A DNA stretch of 64,000 nucleotides from assembly GCF_007655135.1 (NCBI RefSeq), contig NC_045127.1:5084001-5148000 (forward strand). Direction: 5' to 3'. Of the stretch, positions 10,237 to 21,855 are shown piece by piece (positions within the stretch are counted from its first letter, which is position 1; each line of letters begins with the position of its first letter). This DNA comes from Punica granatum. Its lineage: Eukaryota; Streptophyta; Magnoliopsida; Myrtales; Lythraceae. The notes below the pieces were generated by a model that worked only from the letters and a program-made list of their open reading frames with translations, did not search any database and was not told where the DNA came from. A program made the translations under genes and the position numbers.

Positions 10237-13200
10237 GTGAATCTTGCTCATGAGTGGATAATCGATAGTGGAGCCTCTAGACATATGACTGGATGTGCAG
10301 ATTTTCTTGTTGACACACAAGTGCTTGCAAAGAAGCCAAAGATCCATATACCGAATGAGGGAGTTTTTGATGCTTGCAAAAGTGGACAAGTCCATATAGG
10401 CTCTCTTGTTCTCTCAGATGTTTTATTAGTACTAGAATTCAATTGCAATCTCATTTCCACATCCCAGTTATCTAAGGACCTGGATTGTTGTGTAATATTT
10501 TACACGGATTTTTGCTTGATATAGGACCGCACCATCAGGAAGACGATTGGAGTGGATGAGCTCCAAGGAGGTGTGTACTATCTACGGCGTGTGGCTATTC
10601 GGGAGCAGGCTAATAGAGTCATCAGTGACGAGACAAGTGATTTGTGGCACATACGACTCGGACATCCATCACGACGGATTAAGTTCAATGGTACTAGTTT
10701 GGAATCAAATGCAGCTATGAATAAAGAGTGTGATATTTGCCTTCGAGCCAAGCAAACTCGATCAAGTTTTGATTTAAGTATGAATAAAGTTGCTTTTCCA
10801 TTTCAATTGGTTCAATGAGATTTGTGGGAGCATTATAAAGTGACGTCTATTTCTCGGCCTTGTTATTTTTTGACAATTATTGATGATTATAGTCGAGCCA
10901 TATGGTTATATTGGATACGGGAAAAATCGAAGACGCAGTGTCATCTCACCAGCTTTTGCAAATTGGTGAGGAATCAATTTAATCGCATAGTAAAAATAGT
11001 GCGAAGTGACAATGGAAAGGAGTTTGTTTCTCGGGATTTGCATAATTATTTTTCCACCGAAGGAATCATTCACCAAACCTTTTGCATAGACACGCCTCAA
11101 CAAAATGGACGTGTCGAGCGGAAGCACATGCACATATTAAATGTTGCGCGGGCTTTGATGTTTCAAGCAGGGCTTCCAATTGAATTTTGGGGAAAATGTG
11201 TTACTACAGCAGCGCATCTGATTAACATAACTCCCACACCAATTTTGGGAGGTAAAAGTCCACATGAGGTATTATTTGACAGGCCGCCGAATTATTCAAA
11301 ATTGAGGGTGTTTGGGTTCTTGTGCTATGTTCATGATAGGCCGAGGGACAAGGATAAATTCAAGCCTCAATCACGCTGATGTATATTCGTTGGTTATCCC
11401 TACGGTAAAAAGGCTTGGAGAGTTTACGATCTCGAGAAAAAAGAAATATTTGTGACTCGAGATGTAAGGTTTTGTGAGAGGGAGTTTCCATTTTCTGAGC
11501 AGATGGATGATTATCGGGCAATGAGTCATGGGGAGTTGAGATTTGACAGTTCGATGAGTAATCAGAAGGAAATGGGTAGTGGACTGGACCATTCAGAATT
11601 TAACAATGAACCGAGAGAGAATTTTTCTAATGAAAAAGATGCAATGGAGGTGGATGAGCCTGAGACACCTCATATTGAGATGGAGAATACTGAACGGATA
11701 TTACAACATTCTGATCGACATAAATCTGCACCGAAGTATTTGAAGGATTTTGAAGTGCATATTCACACTGCTTTACACACCCCCCAGCTCATCTGCTCCA
11801 TCGAAATCCTCAGGTACGGGACATTCTATTAAGCAATATTTGTCTTATTCTGGTGCCTCTCTAACAAATTTCTTGCGTATGTAAGTGTTTTGGATTTGGA
11901 GGTAGAGCCTTCATCTTATCATAATGCAACAGCCAATTCACGATGGAGGCAAGCTATGGCGGAAGAGATTACAGCACCGGAATCCAATGGGACGTGGACC
12001 ATTGAGCATCTGCCTCCGGGAAAATGACCGATTGATTGCAAGTGATTGTACAAGATTAAACGACATGCAGATGGGAACATAGAAAGATACAAGGCGCGGC
12101 TTGTTGCGAAGGGATTCACTCAGGTGGAGGGAGTGGATTTTAATGAGACATTTGCACTGGTAGCAAAATTAGTCACAGTAAGATGTCTTCTAATTGTGGT
12201 TGTGGTAAAGGGGTGGGAGATACGCCAAATGGACGTTAATAATGCATTTTTGCATGGAGATCTTGACGAGGAAGTTTACATGCGTCTACCACCTGGGTAT
12301 TCTTCTCAGAGGCCATGTGTGGTTTGTCGTCTCAAGAAGTCACTTTACGGGTTGAGGCAGGTTTCACGAAACTGGTATGCCAAACTTGTAGATTCCATGC
12401 GGCACTATGGGTTTCGGCAGTCGGGAGCGGATCATTTACTCTTCATATTTAATAGCGATAGCGTTTTCCTTGCGACCTTAGTATATATTGATGATATTCT
12501 TGTGGTTGGAAATAATCAAGAGCAGTGCACATGTTTCAAGCGATATCTTGATCAATGTTTTCGCATGAAAGATCTGGGACCGGTAACATATTTTCTTGGG
12601 ATTGAGGTGACCAGAATGGAGTCTGGGTTATTTCTTAATCAGAGGAAGTATGTGCTCGAGATACTCAAGGAATACGGGATGCTTGGTGCACAACCATCTA
12701 CATTTCCGATGGAACAACATCATCGGTTGACAGCAGATTCGGGAACTCCTCTTAATGATCCCAGTAGGTATAGGCAACTAGTTGGTCGTCTGATGACAAT
12801 TACACGACCGAAACTCTGTTATCCGGTGCATATCTTGTCTCAGTTCATGCCGGATCCACGTCAAGACAACTGGGATGCCGCGATGCGGGTACTTCGTTAT
12901 TTGAAGCAATCGCCAGGGCATGGAATTTTTCTTCGACCAAACTCATTAGAACTCGAAGTATATTGTGACTCGGACTGGGTTAGTTGTCCCATGACACGTC
13001 GTTCAATCACAAGATATTTTGTAACATTAGGAGGGTGTCCCATCTCCTGGAAGACAAAGAAGCAATCAACAGTGTCTTGTTCTTCGGCTGAAGTGGAATA
13101 TCGAGCTATGGCAGGGGCGGTTAGCGAAATCTTATGGCTCTGAAGCTTACTTAATTCTCTTGAGATCAATTATTCTGCGCCCACTCGACTATTTTGCAAT

Positions 13201-13434
13201 AATCAGGCTGATTTACACATTGCAGCTAACCCAGTGTTTCACGAGCGAACGAAGCACATAGAGATAGATTGCCATTTCGTTCGTAAACATATTCGGTCTC
13301 GCGTGATCAAAACTTCACACATTTCGACAAGGCTGCAGCTTGCAGATATCTTTACGAAGGCTTTAGGGCGAGATCAGTTCCGCTTTCTCTTGAGCAAGTT
13401 GGGCATTCGAAATCCTCATGCTCCAACTTGAGGG
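10237..13434 (+). pseudogene. copia pol: protease, integrase, reverse transcriptase, RNase H (multiple stops)
   Basis: Nearly all domains lie in one frame, broken by nonsense codons. In order: protease with WIIDSGAS (about 10258); pre-integrase LWHIRLGHPS (about 10642); integrase core with IIDDYSR, SDNGKEF and QQNGRVERKH (10870-11130); reverse transcriptase with RLVAKGFTQ and catalytic YIDD (12055-12500); and RNase H with YCDSDW and SSAEVEY (12960-13110) and the C-terminal ADIFTKAL (about 13345). In-frame stops occur at 10522, 10816, 11377, about 12025, about 12043 and 13141. A short out-of-frame segment lies between about 11785 and 11875. The stop codons fit C-to-T or G-to-A transitions. Confidence 0.92.
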
Positions 13435-13438
13435 GGAG
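13431..13438 (+). other. Polypurine tract
   Basis: AGGGGGAG lies immediately before the 3' LTR and is the expected plus-strand priming site for reverse transcription. Confidence 0.85.
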
Positions 13439-13639
13439 TATTACGAGATATATTATGTTACCGAGATTAGTGGAATTGTTTTGTATATAATCTTAGCTAG
13501 CCTAATTCGATTAATGGATAATAGGCAATTAGATATCGTAGAAATCTTTCCTATTTTCCCATTGTATTAAGCTATATGTACATGTTACCAGAGTTTAATC
13601 AATGACTAAGCTTTTGAGCTTCTAATTCAAAGTTTAACA
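13439..13639 (+). repeat. 3' LTR of the copia element (201 bp)
   Basis: Starts TATTACGAG after the polypurine tract and ends …TTTAACA, followed by the right ATCTT target duplication. It is the same length as the 5' LTR with about 16 substitutions and no indels. Confidence 0.93.
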
Positions 13640-13644
13640 ATCTT
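13640..13644. repeat. Right target-site duplication (ATCTT) of the copia element
   Basis: Exact match to 8767-8771. It fixes both element boundaries to the base. Confidence 0.85.
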
Positions 13645-14738
13645 TCAATGGTAAGAAAGCAGAACTAGTTTTTATCAAAGACGACCGAAATACAAAGAAA
13701 GGAGACGAGAGCAAACCCCGACTGAGAACAAATCCGTCACTGCTTCAGAAGGCAGTGAACGGACGAGGTCGTTGAAGGCACGCAAGTCGGCGTCACCGTG
13801 GCCAGCGCCAGCCGTGATGCCTCGATCCTCCGGTAGCTGCTCCAGCTCGATGCTTTCCCCTGACCTGTTTGCCATTCCAGACTGAGACACCTCTCTCTCT
13901 CTCTCTCTGCGGCAATGGCGGCAAACTGCAGCTCCCTCTCTCTCTCTCTCTCTGTCGCGGTGTCCGGGCGGCAGTGAGAGGATGGTGGACGACTTTCTTA
14001 ATTTTATCGAAAATTATACTTTGGTCCCAAAAAGTTTGTATTTTTTTTTTCCATTTTCATCCTCTCATAATGTTCTCCAAAAATTATCCTCTCTTTTTCC
14101 TGGAAAACTCTTCCACCATGAGCCAATTTTAGCAACCGTAAATTCAAATCGAGCCTCTCCACGACTTCCCTATGGATCGCCGCACCGCTTCGAGCAATAT
14201 CCATGGTTGTCATCATGAGCAATATCCATGGTTGTCATCATGAAGAGCAGTCATGGATCACCAAAATAACATTATGGAATATTTCATGCGGTTAATGTTA
14301 ATTGTAATGTCCCTCTACCCAATCTTATCCACAACAAAGTACCAACCTCGGATTTTTGAGCGGACTACACTAACTTCACATGAATGTTTTTTATTTGATA
14401 TCCGACACCATAAAAAGCATAGAACACTTGATTATCTAGAAAATACATGAAACATATAACCGATCTTCCATGGAAAAGAATGTTATCGACCTCGAGCTGA
14501 GGTCGCGGAAACAATCCATACATATATGGTAGTCAGTCCTATAACCTCTCACATCATAAATATAGCAAGAACCTTAGTGGAAAATAAATAACGGCTACCA
14601 ATATATAGCAGCAAAACGCTACTAACGATATCGAAGAATATTTCCAATAGCTTCTTAACCACTGCGCGGACTTCTCCTTCTCGCTCAATCTGTTCCCCGG
14701 AAAAAAGTTGTTGACGCCTTATTCTCCCCAGGGAAGCT
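13645..14738. other. Intergenic DNA with short CT tracts
   Basis: Two CT-rich tracts (about 13891-13909 and 13936-13955) and a 25 bp tandem duplication are present. Short open frames here are not recognised. The right end is the 3' flank of the SKU5-similar gene. Confidence 0.5.
14192..14241. repeat. 25 bp perfect tandem duplication
   Basis: The unit starting GAGCAATATCCATGG at 14192 is repeated exactly from 14217. It is non-coding and probably arose by replication slippage. Confidence 0.9.
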
Positions 14739-17700
14739 TCAAAATGGTCGGGTGTGGTGACCACTGGCCCTCCCGCAGAGTAGCGCATTCTTTGGGATGG
14801 GGAACTCGTCCCTCAGCGAGGTCGAATCAGTGTAGACACGGAGGTAGAATTGCTGCCCGAGGTACTGGTGTGCCCAGAACTCCGACCGCACATGCCACAT
14901 CCCGACGTTGTCGAGGGCCACATAGACTGCGGTCCATGAATAGGGATAGACCTGCAACATTTAGCAGCAAGAAGGGAATGTTTAATACATGCTTGAAGAC
15001 CTGGAAACTGAGCTAGCAGTTATCTTTTTTGAGTCCCGTTGGTTCTTCTGATCGATTACCGTAATGCAATACTCTGAAACATAAACGGACTGTGAATCTT
15101 ACTCACCTGAGTGGTGCAACGAGCGACTGCATCTCTGAGATTGTAGGAGTTCCGACTAGCAGCTGTCCACTTCCCTCCATCCATTCTGCATTTTCAGATG
15201 ATCCGAAGACCGAAATGAAAAACGAACCTAAGCTTCAATCTTACTATTTCCATAGATATGGAACTTAGCTTTCTTGAATCGAAAGAGATCATTAATTGAC
15301 AACTGGGATTTTGAATGAACTCACCCAACAACAAAGAAGCTGTAGCCATCAAGATGCCAACTCTGGACGATGTTATCGTAGTTCTCGAACACGATCTCCA
15401 CGAAACCCCGGTAGTCGGTACCCATCACCGCTGTATCGAGGTATATGCCACCACCATAAGGCTTGTCGGAGATGCTTCCGACCCGAAAGACTCCACCGAT
15501 CTTGAAGAAGTCAGCAAGCTTCATGGGAGTGTCTGGCGGGACAAAGGAGACGCTGTTGACCGCATACCTCTGCTTGCCGTTGACTTGACCGGCTGAGCCC
15601 GCGAGCCTGATTGTCCGGGTCGTGTTGATGAGGCCATAGTGGTATGAACCCTGCGGGTTCGGCCTTGGCCCGCTCGCTGTGAGATTGGTCCTGAAATATT
15701 CGGATTAATACGTTCAGATTATTTCAATAATGTTCCAATCGTCAACATCTCTGATTGAATCTATACGTCACGATGGCAAGTGGCATGTGGTAACATACAA
15801 TCTAACGACCTACCTAATGGACCGGGCCTGGTTCAGGGACCAATCAATCTGAATCGTGGGCCCGCCCGGGATCTGGCCTGAGACAGGACCAGCAGAGTTG
15901 CTATAGTGGAGGACGCCGGTGGTGGTAAGGACATGGGACGAGAACCGGGTCGATACCACGATGTAGTAGTCCTGAGCCGGCTGGTCTGCCGTGACAAGGA
16001 CCGAGTACGACTGGCCGACATGCACATCGAGGGACGAGTACTTGGTCTGGAGGGTGTGGGTCCCTTCGACTTCGACAAGCACCATCTTGTGCCCTTGGAT
16101 CCTGAAGTTGAGGGAGTTCATCAGCCCCACATTCGATATTCTGAGCCTGTAAGTTTTTCCTGCAAACACAACAGCATATCAACATTGATCAGACAACTAT
16201 AACGGATCTTTCGATCTCTCTATATATGTATAAATTCACGGACGAAACGAACAATCGAGAATGTCGGCGCACCTTGTTCCACGTTGAAGGAGGCGCCATT
16301 GGGTCCCCGGCCATTGATAAGGATGCCATCGGGGAACTTGAGCTTCTTCCCCCGGTCAAGGTGGGCCTTGAGAGTCTGGCAATTACAGAATTACCCTCAT
16401 TACCGGTGCAATAAGTTCAAGATAAGCTGGACCATACTTTTCAACACCACTCGATAATTCAGAGCAGATAATAATTTCAAAACATCATCCGGTGATAACG
16501 TATCATAAGCCACTGGACCCCCTCTCTATGCCATTAATAAAGAGGCACAACCAGCAATACCAACAGTCGCCCATGTTCCCAAAAGCAAAGGTGGCCCATA
16601 AGGAGGAGAGAAAAAAAAAATAAAAATAAAATATATATATATATTACGCTTGTATAACTAGCCTAGATTTGATATTTACCTCGAGATTATTTATATCGGG
16701 ACGTATCACATGGACCAGAAATTAAGTTCCCCAATATCAGCTGTCGGTGAATTATTGCTGGTCCACATGACAAAGAGGCATTTAATCTTGGATGGCTACC
16801 GAGTCCCTTTGAGCAAATTCAATGACTTGAATTTTACGGCATTCAGTATACTAACTTTGTTCGTGTAAATCTATGTTTCTGTCTCTCTTTTCATCAAACA
16901 AAATGCATTTTTGAAGTGACCATGACTCTATGGTGCCTGATATAAAATTTCTGGAAACCCGAGATCAGAGGTCTGGAGATCAATGTATTACCGTGTGGTT
17001 GGCCTTGTACCAGTCTCCAATGAGAACAGTGTAGTCCTCGGCAGGATCAGGAAACGGGACAGGGATTCTAGGCCTACTGAGAATCCGGATACCGCCGAAC
17101 CCGCCAGCGGCCTTGTGGAATGCGAGGGACGGGAAGTAGTAGAAGCTCCCGATCTGGTCCTTCACTTGCATGATGTAGGTGAAGTTCTTCCCCGGCGGGA
17201 TCGGGCATGTTGTGCCGTACACCCCGTCCTGGTACGAGTTCCTCCTCTGTTGAAGCCCGCTCCTAAAAAAAAAAAATTCATTGAAATATTTTTAGCAAGG
17301 ATCACATACTATTTTAGGAATACTCGAATATATATTGACATTATACAGGAAAATGTAACATGATTCGGATTGGCCACCATCGACCTTACACAGGAACAAC
17401 TTTGTCCTCATTGCAAAAACCAATAAATAGCCCCAGCCACGTTTGGCTACATTGGCTGTTCTGTCCTTTGTGTTAACATAGAGCCCGGATTAAAGTTGCA
17501 CTCAAACGATCAATTCACAATTTCTTTATCACAAATTAACTTTCGAGTTTAATCGAAACAAAAAACATAAGGCGTCGCATGATTACTCAGATTAATCTTG
17601 GATCGAGCGGGCATGTATCTCGGTCCACCAGCTGAAATTCAAAGACTTTTTACGAGCAATTAATAAGTCTCCCCAATTATGCATGTAACCTGCCTTTGAA

Positions 17701-19479
17701 TGCAAGACTACATTATTGAAGTGCTAGAGCAGACATATATATATTTATATTACTATTATTATTATATATGCTTTTTTCTGGATTATTAAATATGTAGCTA
17801 TATTGGGTATGATGCGTAGGCAAGAAGGATCAATCGAGGCAATCGAGCAGCCAGTGTACTATACAATTAACATTGAGTGGACTGAATGAGAGAAAGATGG
17901 AGAGAGGGCCCCCTTTCTATTTAAAGAAAGACGAGTAAAGAGAGCCGAAGATGGTGGAACCGATCTAGCACGTTCAAGTAACATGGTGCAGTGCTAGCAA
18001 GATCTAGCACGTTCAAGTAACATGGTGGAGTGCTAGCAAGATCTAGCACTTTTAAGACTCATCAATATCGTTCTGCCGGGCTCCGCGTATACAGCAAAAA
18101 TATATGTATCTTTTATGCATGTATGCATTGTATGAGCTGTGTCTACACCGTTCTTTTTTAATGAATCTACACACACACATATATATCTATATATATATAT
18201 ATTTACTGCCCCGTGATTTCGCAATTGATTGTGAAGATTTAGCATAAAAGTGAGGACTCCAAAAAAAAGAAGAAAAAAAGGGTAAGGTTTAATTGATTAG
18301 TGAAGTGAAATTGGTGTAAATCCGACAAGTAGTCAGATCCAAAATCAATTCTCATCACATGGTTTCTTACTACTTGTCTTTTTTTCTGCTGGATGCAACC
18401 ACTTCCACCTTTCCTTTTTATTTTTAATTAGTTTATAAACTTGTTAAGCCATTTTAAATCATTAATAATATAGCAGATGAACTAGTTACACGTTCATCTT
18501 CCGTAGGAGTTACACGTTCTTCTCATTTGGGTCGTATCGAATTCATATGTTTGCGATTGGTCTAATCTATTAAATTTTAGCAATGGTCCAAACGACACTC
18601 TGGGTGAGGAGTGTGGGGACTGAGCGAAAGATGATGAGGAGAAAAGTCACCAACCAAAAAAGCATCCATCGATTATTCCCCTCTAATTCTTTATTCCAAA
18701 AATGAAATTTAAATCCAAATCCCACGTTTATATGACCCTTCCCCAAATACATAAATCTAGACCTTAAAAAAACAAAACACAGGAAAAGGAAAAAGAAAAA
18801 AGAAAAATAGAGGAGCAAGTGAAGCGAGGAGAACACGGGGCCCATTGGCCATCTCTATCTATCTATGCATTTAGTACTCGGATACTACTAAATCACTCGT
18901 GAAGACTGTACTTTTTTTGTCTTCACGACATTTTTATATTATGTTAAGAATGTACTGAGTAAAGAGATCCATTGAATTTTTTCTAGGGAAGAAAGAAGAT
19001 CCATTGAATTAAGCAGCGTGTTAGTTCGTATAGGTTAACTCGAGTTGTCGGGTGATCGAAGAGCTAATAATAATGCCAAGTAAATTAGAGGGGGAGAGAG
19101 AGTGGGACTGACCAGGAGAGGAGGAATGGCTCGTCCAAGCTGTTGAAGACGTTGATGATGAGGTTGTCATTGGTGACCGCGTGAATGTCCGGTCCCGGGA
19201 ACTGCCCGTTGATGAGAATGCCCTGGCGTGAAAGCATCGATACCCGATTAATTAGATCGTGACCCGAACAAAACTAAACCACTTCCATTCGAACTTAAGA
19301 GATCAATCCAATCGAACGCTCTCGGCTAGACGACTGACCTGCTGGCGGACTCCGAGGGGATAGATGTTGCCGTAGGTGACGTTCCAGTTGAAGAACCGGT
19401 ACGGGTTCTCGGCTACCACCGCGGAGCAGAGCAGAGCGATGGAGAGCGCAGCTGCTGCTAATGTCGAGTCAAGCGGCAT
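14739..19479 (-). CDS. SKU5-similar (SKS) multicopper-oxidase-like secreted glycoprotein
   Basis: Eight exons on the minus strand: 19339-19479, 19113-19222, 16992-17262, 16273-16375, 15814-16159, 15325-15690, 15107-15185, 14739-14951. They join in frame to 542 residues, normal for SKS and pollen ascorbate-oxidase-homolog proteins. A signal peptide (residues 1 to about 23, core LAAAALSIALLCSAVVA) precedes ENPYRFFNWNVTYG. The three cupredoxin domains are recognisable, with GPDIHAVTNDNLIINVFN, GKTYRLRISNVG and DGYSFFVVG. Copper-binding histidine motifs of true laccases (HWHG, WYHSH-like, HCH) are replaced: FLLSWSGLQ, SFYYFPSLAF and VGMWHVRSEFW. It is therefore probably catalytically inactive and works in the cell wall or at the plasma membrane in directional growth, as inferred from the family. 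Several N-glycosylation sites (NVT, NFT, NHT, NLT, NTT) are visible. Intron 2 (1.85 kb) contains repeats. Confidence 0.93.
17962..18049. repeat. 39 bp tandem repeat, 2.2 copies, inside SKS intron 2
   Basis: The unit GATCTAGCACGTTCAAGTAA… begins at 17962 and 18001 with one C/G difference. A third partial copy (GATCTAGCAC) begins at 18040. It lies in the long second intron of the SKS gene. Confidence 0.9.
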
Positions 19480-19542
19480 TTTGAGCTCAGATCCTGTGCT
19501 GAGCTCTGCAAATGAGTGTCAATGGAGGCTTGAGGAGCTGGT

Positions 19543-19543
<1 letters not shown>

Positions 19544-19578
<35 letters not shown>
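19544..19578. repeat. (GA)n microsatellite in the SKS 5' region
   Basis: About 17 GA units lie 65-99 bp upstream of the start codon of the minus-strand SKS gene, so they read as (TC)n in the sense of transcription. This is probably 5' UTR. Confidence 0.88.
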
Positions 19579-19579
<1 letters not shown>

Positions 19580-19582
<3 letters not shown>

Positions 19583-21855
19583 GGGGGTGATAATGGGGGC
19601 AGGCGGACAAGGTGAGAGGGGCATATATTTAGAAGTGCGGTACAGAGGAGAGGAAGAAGGTGAATGGTAATGGCGACGACATGTAAAGGCAGTATGAGAG
19701 AGAAAATGGAGGGAAAATTGGAAGAAGAGATAGCCAGAGGAGAGAGAGGGGGGGACTGGGGGACTGTGTGAGGAGTGTCGGTGAGGTGGGCTCCACTTGC
19801 TTGGGGGTGCCTTTGTCTTCCCACATGGGTTTGCTCCTGCTCATGCGGATCCGCCTGAAAGCTTCATGCCATGAGGACTCGGGTCGGGTCGGGACTAATC
19901 TCATGTTCGGGCTATTTGGATCAACAACCATAGCCGGAGATTTTGGATTGGTACTCGGTCGAACAGGAGCTCCTGTGTGGTACGCGGGAGTTGTCGGAGA
20001 CCAGTGCGCCATTTCATGTAGCTAACAATCAAAAGTTTCGGTCATTCTGTTCGTTTAGAGATGCATTTTCGAGTTTTACGAAGTTAACATGATCGTGATA
20101 GACCAAAATTGGACCGGACTGAAGTAAGGAGCAATCTCAATATGGCCGAATTCCTCAGTTAAGTTCTTTTGTATCCTCTCCGATTTCCTCTATATCGGCC
20201 GTCACGCGAAAATTTCTCGGCCGGGAATTTATTGGATTTTCTGCTTCCAACTACGGACAAAAAACTGTCGGTGAAGTCCTTTTTTTTTTCCCTCCTTTAT
20301 TTTAAAATTACGGCTCATAAGATGAAATTCTCTGAACCATCATTTCATTATAATATATACTCAGTCACATGTTATATGGTGAAAATTCAATTACGGCAAA
20401 CCGCCTAAGGAAGCAAATGAATGCACACAATGACATTGGAAAACAATGTGCTTCGCATTGGTTCGTAGCATATACTCTGAAGTTGTCTCCTAACCAGAGG
20501 TACTGTTACTTCAATTTTGAGTTTATAATGTACTCCTCGAAGTCAATGGTGTCATGTATTCTTCATCCAAAAGTGATGCGATAGTTGTCAAAAGAATCCG
20601 ATGAAGACGTCCATATCGGCACTTGTCGCATCGTGGAATAGAGTTGATTCGGCTCTTTCTCATTTCCTAGATTTCAATATTTCCAAATCGTAAGTAAAAA
20701 TATCAGTACAACGTCTCAACGTGCCTATTTACATGAAATACACGTCTATTTTTTGAGTTAAAGTATGTCTCCTACCAAACATGACACAATTGGCTAAAAA
20801 AAGAAATGGTGAGATTTGAAAACATTTCTTTCCCGGGGAAACGCCATAAAATGGCTCGATCGACAACTTTTAAGTTTAAATTGCTAATGATTAATCATTG
20901 GGTATGTCTTGTTCTCTTTAATCTCAATCCAACCGTGTGTGGGTCCATTCCATCATCCTAAGCTGTTTCCTCATCGACCAAACAAAAAGGCAAAGGACGT
21001 ATAGCCGCTGTTGATGGGCTCCCTAATTCGTCCCTGTTTGACATTATTATCCTTAGCTGGAAACAACCCTCAGCCCACAAAGGGCCTTTTTCTTTTTCTT
21101 TTTCTTTTCCTTTTTCCCCCTCCTTTTGGGTACTCCAACTTATCGGCTAGCAAAGAGACGTCACGATCAAGCATGCACCTGCCTGATAACTGCTCTGCTC
21201 CGAATCGAGCTAACCTCGAGTCCAGGGTCGAGGTTAAACCAGGCTTCGATTATAAGCCCCCATTTCAGGCTAACCTCAAACTCGACTGGTTCAAGACACT
21301 GACTGATTGCAACCCTGGCTTGAATCCGAGAAGAATTTTAAATCAATATCAGAAACTTCCCTCGCTTCAACTAATGGTGCAACCTTTTTTTTTTCCCCAT
21401 CAAACAGTGGAACACGAGCAATCACAGCAAAAACGATCCAGAAGACCACACAGAAGACGGGAATTTATCAGTGTCCCGAAGACAGTCTCCCAATAAATCT
21501 CGTACAACAATGTGATGTTACATGAACCGAACAGGCTACCCACTGTCCTAGACTCCCAGAAAGTACCTAGACAAAGCTCTTGCCTCGTGTTGGTTGTCTG
21601 CCTAATCACTAAAGATGCAATGAGCGAACATTAATCATTATCCACAAGCCTTAAAATGGAATAAGGAACTTGATGTACTCTTCCCGAAGAATAAGTCAGT
21701 GGTCATGCCTAGTTGCTACAGCCAATGCAATTTCTACCATTTACGTTACCCTCGCACCCTCGGAAACCAGCATAGTATGCTTGCTCCCTTCACACAATAT
21801 CAAAGTCAAGGTTATTATGACCTGAAATCTGAGAATAATCTTACAAGCTTCCCCG
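19580..21855. other. Intergenic region between the SKS gene and the demethylase gene
   Basis: The left part is the SKS promoter. Open frames at 19629-20012 (-) and 21011-21496 (+) have low-complexity or unrecognised translations and no splice support, so they are not called as genes. A TTTTTC-type pyrimidine tract occurs at about 21088-21120. The last ~300 bp is the 3' flank of the demethylase gene. Confidence 0.5.

Larger units (their letters stand above)
8772..13639 (+). mobile_element. Ty1/copia LTR retrotransposon, structurally complete, coding region inactivated
   Basis: The 4,868 bp element has two 201 bp LTRs, a primer-binding site, gag, protease, integrase, reverse transcriptase and RNase H in copia order, a polypurine tract and matching 5 bp target duplications. 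By eye the LTRs differ at about 16 of 201 positions (about 8%), mostly transitions, so the insertion is not recent. Gag and pol carry several in-frame stops and at least one frameshift, so it cannot make its own proteins. The LTRs are short for the group and begin TATTA instead of the usual TGTTA. Confidence 0.95.

Noticed and set aside
19629..20012. 127-codon minus-strand open frame upstream of the SKS gene
   Set aside because: Pro/Ser-rich, no motif, in the promoter region of SKS on the same strand; nothing supports it as a gene.
21011..21496. 161-codon plus-strand open frame
   Set aside because: Contains a long Phe/Leu run from a TTTTTC tract, no recognisable domain and no splice context; treated as intergenic.
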